From Actinomycetes bacterium (lineage in GTDB: Bacteria > Actinomycetota > Acidimicrobiia > Acidimicrobiales > UBA8190), in assembly GCA_021779775.1 (NCBI GenBank), contig JAJYAB010000002.1:1-19682 (forward strand): a stretch of DNA of 19,682 bases, in the 5' to 3' direction. The notes under the pieces are model-generated. The model made no database searches and was not told where the DNA came from. It saw nothing but the letters and a program-made list of their open reading frames with translations. A program made the translations under genes and the position numbers. Below are positions 16,602 to 19,682 of the stretch, one piece after another (position 1 is the stretch's first letter; each line of letters begins with the position of its first letter).

Positions 16602-16661
16602 CCATCGCCATCCCCATCCCCATCGCCATCGCCATCGCCATCCCCATCGCCATCCCCATCG
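16602..16661. repeat. tandem hexanucleotide array CCATCS, ten copies
   Basis: Ten consecutive units of ccatcg or ccatcc fill 16602-16661 without interruption. Only the last base of the unit varies (six g, four c). The array lies in the non-coding spacer between tRNA-Thr and sigR. Read on the minus strand it would encode alternating Gly/Ala-Met, but no supported gene uses that frame. Confidence 0.97.
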
Positions 16662-16697
16662 GGCGGCACGCCGACACCCCCGCGCGCCGCCCGATGG
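16656..16697 (-). terminator. candidate hairpin (12-bp perfect inverted repeat) downstream of tRNA-Thr
   Basis: ccatcgggcggc (16656-16667) is followed after 18 nt by its exact reverse complement gccgcccgatgg (16686-16697). The hairpin begins about 45 nt past the 3' end of the tRNA, where a terminator would be expected. There is no T-run after it on the minus strand, so intrinsic termination is uncertain. Its left arm is also the last unit of the hexamer array. Confidence 0.45.
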
Positions 16698-16742
16698 CGG
16701 GGTCCCGAGCCTCCTGACCGAGCACAGCTGCCTCACGGAGAG

Positions 16743-16815
16743 AGCCTGGGAGGGGACTCGAACCCCTGACCTGCGCATTACGAGTGCGCTGCTCTACCAG
16801 CTGAGCTACCCAGGC
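16743..16815 (-). tRNA. tRNA-Thr, anticodon CGU
   Basis: A 73-nt cloverleaf reads cleanly on the minus strand. The acceptor stem GCCTGGG/CCCAGGC pairs perfectly over 7 bp. The D arm is GCTC-AGCTGGTA-GAGC, the anticodon arm GCGCA-CTCGTAA-TGCGC, and the T arm AGGGG-TTCGAGT-CCCCT. The anticodon CGT (16782-16780) reads ACG, so it carries threonine. The discriminator is U and CCA is not encoded. A -10-like TAGCCT lies 10 nt upstream (16831-16826). It sits just after holB, as in many Actinobacteria. Confidence 0.97.
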
Positions 16816-16865
16816 GCGACCGCCAAGGCTAGCTGAGCCGGTCCCGCGCCACGCCGGGCCGATCG

Positions 16866-17990
16866 CTAGCCGCCGACCGCCGACAGCCTGACGAACAGCG
16901 CCTCCAACATGAGCGTGTGGCTCGGGTTCCGGACGAGCTCGCCCACCACCGCCTCGACAGCGTCCACGGCACCAGCAAGCTCGTGCATCAGCTCGTCGGA
17001 CCTGGCCCTCGCCGGGCCCGAGGCATCCATCCGTGTAGCGGCATCCACCAGGCGTTGGCGGTACGCGCCGGCCAGCACCCCCAGGCCGGCCCGGATCTCG
17101 TCGGTCCGCCACCGCCGCTCCTCGCGTCGATGACGCTCTTCCAGCTCCTTACGCGGGCCCCGGCGGCTTCCGGACGTCTCCGCATCGGAGACCCCGGCGG
17201 CCAATTCCTCGTCGTGGCGCTGGTGGAGCGCAACCATGGTCTCGTCGACGGCAGCGAGCAGCTCGCTCGCCAGACCGGCCGCCGCCGACCCCGTGCCGTC
17301 GAGGCGTAGCGGCACCGACCGCCAGAGCGACCGGTGGGCAAGGAATCCCGGGTCGCCCAGCAGCATCCGGGCTCGCTCGATGCTGCCGTCGCACGCTTCT
17401 GCGAGCTCTGCAGCCAGTGCTTCCTCCACACCCTGCGACCGGAGCCACTCGGCGATCCGACCCGCTGGCACCGCCGGCAGATCGATGCGCACGCACCGGC
17501 TGGCGACGGTCGCCAGGTCAGCCGGGACCGCCTCGGCCAACAGCACGAACACCGTCGGCCCCGGGGGCTCTTCGAGCGTCTTCAGCAGCACTGCCGCAGC
17601 AAGCCGACCGGTGTCGACGCCATCCACCACGATGACCTGGCGAGGGGCAGTCGACGGTCGCCGTTGGGCTATCCGCACCACGCGTCTCGCGTCGTCGACG
17701 CTCAACGCGGCCGCCGGGCGATCGATCTCCACCAGGTCTTGGTGGAGCCCGCGCAGGGCCAAGCGGCAGCTGTCGCAGCGCCCGCATCCCCCGGCGGGAC
17801 AGAGCAAGGCGGCAGCGAACCCTCGAGCCAACACCCTGCCCCCCGCTGCCGGAGGTCCGACCACCAGGTACGCGTGGACCGGGCGCCTGCTCGATGCCCG
17901 AACCAGGCGGACCGCCTCGGGCTGGCCCACCACATCGGCGAACAAGGCCTCGGCAGGCAGTGCTGTACCGCCCTCGTGCCCACCCGCCAC
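16866..17990 (-). CDS. holB: DNA polymerase III delta' subunit (clamp-loader)
   Basis: Clamp-loader subunit that helps load the beta sliding clamp. The product is about 374 aa. The AAA+ part begins near ALFADVVGQPEAVRLV (15-30). The P-loop position reads GPPAAGGR (45-52), lacking the Lys and Ser/Thr of an active Walker A. A Cys4 zinc module follows with C64, C69, C72 and C75 (CPAGGCGRCDSC). VDDARRVVRIAQRRP and LLKTLEEPP are typical, and the SRC motif is at 164-166. A charged region (ELEERHRREERRWR) precedes the C-terminal collar-like helices. The start is uncertain: GTG 17990 is used here, while GTG 18005 and a TTG at 18017 overlapping the tmk stop are in the same frame. The downstream neighbour of tmk is usually holB in Actinobacteria. 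Confidence 0.92.
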   Translation of the reverse strand: MAGGHEGGTALPAEALFADVVGQPEAVRLVRASSRRPVHAYLVVGPPAAGGRVLARGFAAALLCPAGGCGRCDSCRLALRGLHQDLVEIDRPAAALSVDDARRVVRIAQRRPSTAPRQVIVVDGVDTGRLAAAVLLKTLEEPPGPTVFVLLAEAVPADLATVASRCVRIDLPAVPAGRIAEWLRSQGVEEALAAELAEACDGSIERARMLLGDPGFLAHRSLWRSVPLRLDGTGSAAAGLASELLAAVDETMVALHQRHDEELAAGVSDAETSGSRRGPRKELEERHRREERRWRTDEIRAGLGVLAGAYRQRLVDAATRMDASGPARARSDELMHELAGAVDAVEAVVGELVRNPSHTLMLEALFVRLSAVGG

Positions 17991-18013
17991 ATCTGGTGCG
18001 CCCACCGGGCCGG

Positions 18014-18649
18014 TCAACGGGCACCAGCTGCCGGCCAAGGGCCGAGCCGCTCCACGACGGCGCGCCGCACGTCGGCCGCTACCACATCGGGGTGGTGCGA
18101 GCCGTCGACCACCACCCAACCGTCCGGATCAGATGACGCCATCTGCAGGTACCCTGCGCGCACACGCTCCTGGAACGTGGCACCGAGCTGTTCCATCTTG
18201 TCGCGGCGCTGCGCTGCGGTACGGCGGCCGGCCTCCTCCACCGGCAGATCGATGAGGATGGTGAGATCGGCGCACAGTCCCGAGGTGGCAAACCCCAACA
18301 CCGCAGCCAGCTCATGCGCCGGCAGCCCTCGGCCGTGGCCCTGGTAGGCGAACGTGGAGGCCACGTAGCGGTCGGTCACCACCCAGGCTCCCCGCTCGAG
18401 CGCGGGCACGATGCGATCGGCCACATGCTGGGCACGGTCGGCAGCCAGCACGAGGGTCTCCGCCCGTGGACCGGCATGGGGGGGTCCCGGGTCGAGCAAC
18501 AGACGCCGGAGGGCCACCCCCAGCTCCGTCGCTCCAGGCTCAAACGTGCACAATGCCCCCATGGCCTGGCCGAGGCGGGCCACCTGGGTCGACTTGCCGC
18601 AGCCGTCGATCCCTTCCACGGCGACGAGCCGACCACGGCGGTCCGGCAC
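18014..18649 (-). CDS. tmk: thymidylate kinase
   Basis: Phosphorylates dTMP to dTDP. The product is 211 aa. The P-loop is GIDGCGKST (13-21). The substrate loop is EPGATELG (37-44), where most enzymes have REPGGT, so the usual Arg is a Phe here. The DRYVASTFAYQGHGRGL motif is at 93-109, and a lid-like segment is around RTAAQRRDKMEQLG. The GTG start lies 8 nt after the topA stop, with no strong Shine-Dalgarno. The frame has no closer plausible start before the P-loop. The gene ends before holB with a short or overlapping junction, depending on the holB start. Confidence 0.95.
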   Translation of the reverse strand: MPDRRGRLVAVEGIDGCGKSTQVARLGQAMGALCTFEPGATELGVALRRLLLDPGPPHAGPRAETLVLAADRAQHVADRIVPALERGAWVVTDRYVASTFAYQGHGRGLPAHELAAVLGFATSGLCADLTILIDLPVEEAGRRTAAQRRDKMEQLGATFQERVRAGYLQMASSDPDGWVVVDGSHHPDVVAADVRRAVVERLGPWPAAGAR

Positions 18650-18657
18650 GACAGATC

Positions 18658-19682
18658 TCAGCGGCCAGCGAGAGGGTCGCCCGCCGCAGTCCCCCCCGGG
18701 GCGGCCTTCGTCGCCCGTGCTGGCTTGGCGGCCTTCGTCGCCCGTGCTGGCTTGGCGGCCTTCGTCGCCCGTGCTGGCTTGGCGGCCTTCGTCGCCCGTG
18801 CTGGCTTGGCGGCCTTCGTCGCCCGTGCCCGCCTCGCCGGCGGGCCGGCAGCGCGACGGTCGGCCAGCAGCTCAGCCGCTCGCTCCGGAGCCAGTGTCTC
18901 CGGATCGTCACCTTGCCGCAGCGACGCATTCGTCGTGCCGTCGGTGACGTAAGGACCGAAACGGCCCTCGCGGAGGACGATAGGAGCCCCGGTCGCGGGA
19001 TCGGGGCCGAGCTCCTTCAGTGGGGGGGCGGCAGCGCCGCGGCCCCGGCGTTGCTTCGGCTGGGCGAAGATCGCCAGTGCCTCGTCGAGGGTGATCGTCA
19101 GGAGCTGCTCCTCGGTGGGGATGCTCCGCGTGTCGCTGCCCTTCTTCAGGTACGGGCCGAACCGGCCATTAAGGGCGACGATGTCCCCGCCCGACTCGGG
19201 GTCGGTCCCCACCGTACGGGGCAGGGTCAGCAGCTGCAGGGCTTGGTCGAGGTCGACGGCCTCCACCGACATCGTCTTGAACAACGACGCCGTCCGCGGC
19301 TTGTCCCCGCCCTCCACGAGCTCGCCGAGCTGCACGTAGGGGCCAAACCGGCCGGCGCGGACCAGCACGGGGAGGTCCGATGCCGGATCGGTGCCGAGCG
19401 TCCGGTCCCCCGACGGGGCGGCCAGCAGCTCCAGGGAGCGCTCGACAGTCAGCTCGTCCGGTGGGATGTCCTCGGCGATCGATGCCCGGTCCTCGCCGTG
19501 CTGCAGATACGGGCCGTACCGGCCGACGCGGACGACCACGTCGAGGCCGTCGGGGGCGATGCCGACCGGGATGGAGTTGATCTCTCGGGCGTCGATCTCG
19601 CCCAGGTGCGACGCGATGTCCTCCTTCAGGCCACGCCGCGCCCCGTCTGACCCGGCCCCACCCCCCGGCCCCGCGTCCGTCC
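18658..19682 (-). CDS. topA: DNA topoisomerase I, C-terminal part only
   Basis: Relaxes negatively supercoiled DNA. The catalytic domain lies beyond the right edge; about 341 codons remain, open to the last base. The visible part starts near LKEDIASHLGEIDAREINSI. It continues with four C-terminal repeats centred on GRYGPYL, GRFGPYV, GRFGPYL and GRFGPYV, the actinobacterial type lacking zinc fingers. The protein ends in a Lys/Ala/Arg-rich tail with nearly five copies of a nine-residue unit, ATKAAKPAR. Basic tails of this kind occur in other actinobacterial TopA proteins and bind DNA. The stop is 8 nt before tmk. Confidence 0.96.
   Translation of the reverse strand, partial: TDAGPGGGAGSDGARRGLKEDIASHLGEIDAREINSIPVGIAPDGLDVVVRVGRYGPYLQHGEDRASIAEDIPPDELTVERSLELLAAPSGDRTLGTDPASDLPVLVRAGRFGPYVQLGELVEGGDKPRTASLFKTMSVEAVDLDQALQLLTLPRTVGTDPESGGDIVALNGRFGPYLKKGSDTRSIPTEEQLLTITLDEALAIFAQPKQRRGRGAAAPPLKELGPDPATGAPIVLREGRFGPYVTDGTTNASLRQGDDPETLAPERAAELLADRRAAGPPARRARATKAAKPARATKAAKPARATKAAKPARATKAAKPARATKAAPGGTAAGDPLAGR
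18701..18828. repeat. 27-bp tandem repeat encoding the topA basic tail
   Basis: Four identical 27-bp units begin at 18701, 18728, 18755 and 18782, and a partial fifth covers 18809-18828. Each unit starts gcggccttcgtcgcccgtgc and is a multiple of three, so copy number can change without a frameshift. On the minus strand each encodes ATKAAKPAR in phase. Confidence 0.97.

Noticed and set aside
16602..16661. Hexamer array as a replication-origin iteron set or recombination site
   Set aside because: No dnaA, parAB or recombinase gene is nearby, and the unit is a plain simple-sequence repeat.
16492..17112. A minus-strand frame encoding a Met/Gly/Ala-alternating repeat through the hexamer array
   Set aside because: It runs through the tRNA gene and into both sigR and holB in wrong frames, with no ribosome binding site. 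It is an artefact of the simple repeat.
18701..18828. 27-bp direct repeats as a small CRISPR array
   Set aside because: The units are directly contiguous with no spacers, are in frame with topA and encode its basic tail.

Overview
The window is a GC-rich stretch of actinobacterial chromosome, gene-dense and almost entirely housekeeping. Three things point to Actinobacteria. There is a SigR/RsrA-type redox sigma/anti-sigma pair and an actinobacterial HExxH zincin family protein next to tilS and hpt. The order hpt, folE-folP-folB-folK, DUF2520, panC-panD, coaX, lysS, clpC also broadly matches the locus known from Mycobacterium and Streptomyces. A deep-branching class such as Acidimicrobiia is my inference, not something the sequence proves.

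Layout. All genes but one lie on the minus strand, so they are read from right to left. At the right edge are the 3' part of topA, then tmk, holB and tRNA-Thr(CGU). After a 175-nt spacer with a hexamer tandem repeat and a perfect inverted repeat come sigR and rsrA. Next is a tightly packed run: zincin, tilS, hpt, folE, folP, a phosphatase-like protein without its catalytic cysteine, folB, folK, a DUF2520 Rossmann protein, panC, panD, nadB, nadC, coaX and lysS. Many junctions in this run are ATGA, GTGA or TGATG overlaps, which suggests translational coupling. The only plus-strand gene, a long-chain polyprenyl diphosphate synthase, converges on lysS and diverges from clpC, which runs off the left edge.

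Together the genes make cofactors: folate (folE, folP, folB, folK), pantothenate/CoA (panC, panD, coaX) and NAD (nadB, nadC). Translation and nucleotide functions (lysS, tilS, hpt, tmk) are mixed in. PanD and NadB both consume L-aspartate and are adjacent.

I found no mobile element, CRISPR array, phage gene or obvious defence system. The most interesting items are the cysteine-less phosphatase-like protein inside the folate genes, three recent-looking tandem duplications (topA tail, sigR upstream region, folK 3' end), and a promoter-proximal hairpin that shares sequence with the hexamer array. No stretch longer than about 300 bases lacks a gene; the largest gap is the clpC/polyprenyl synthase divergent region (215 nt).
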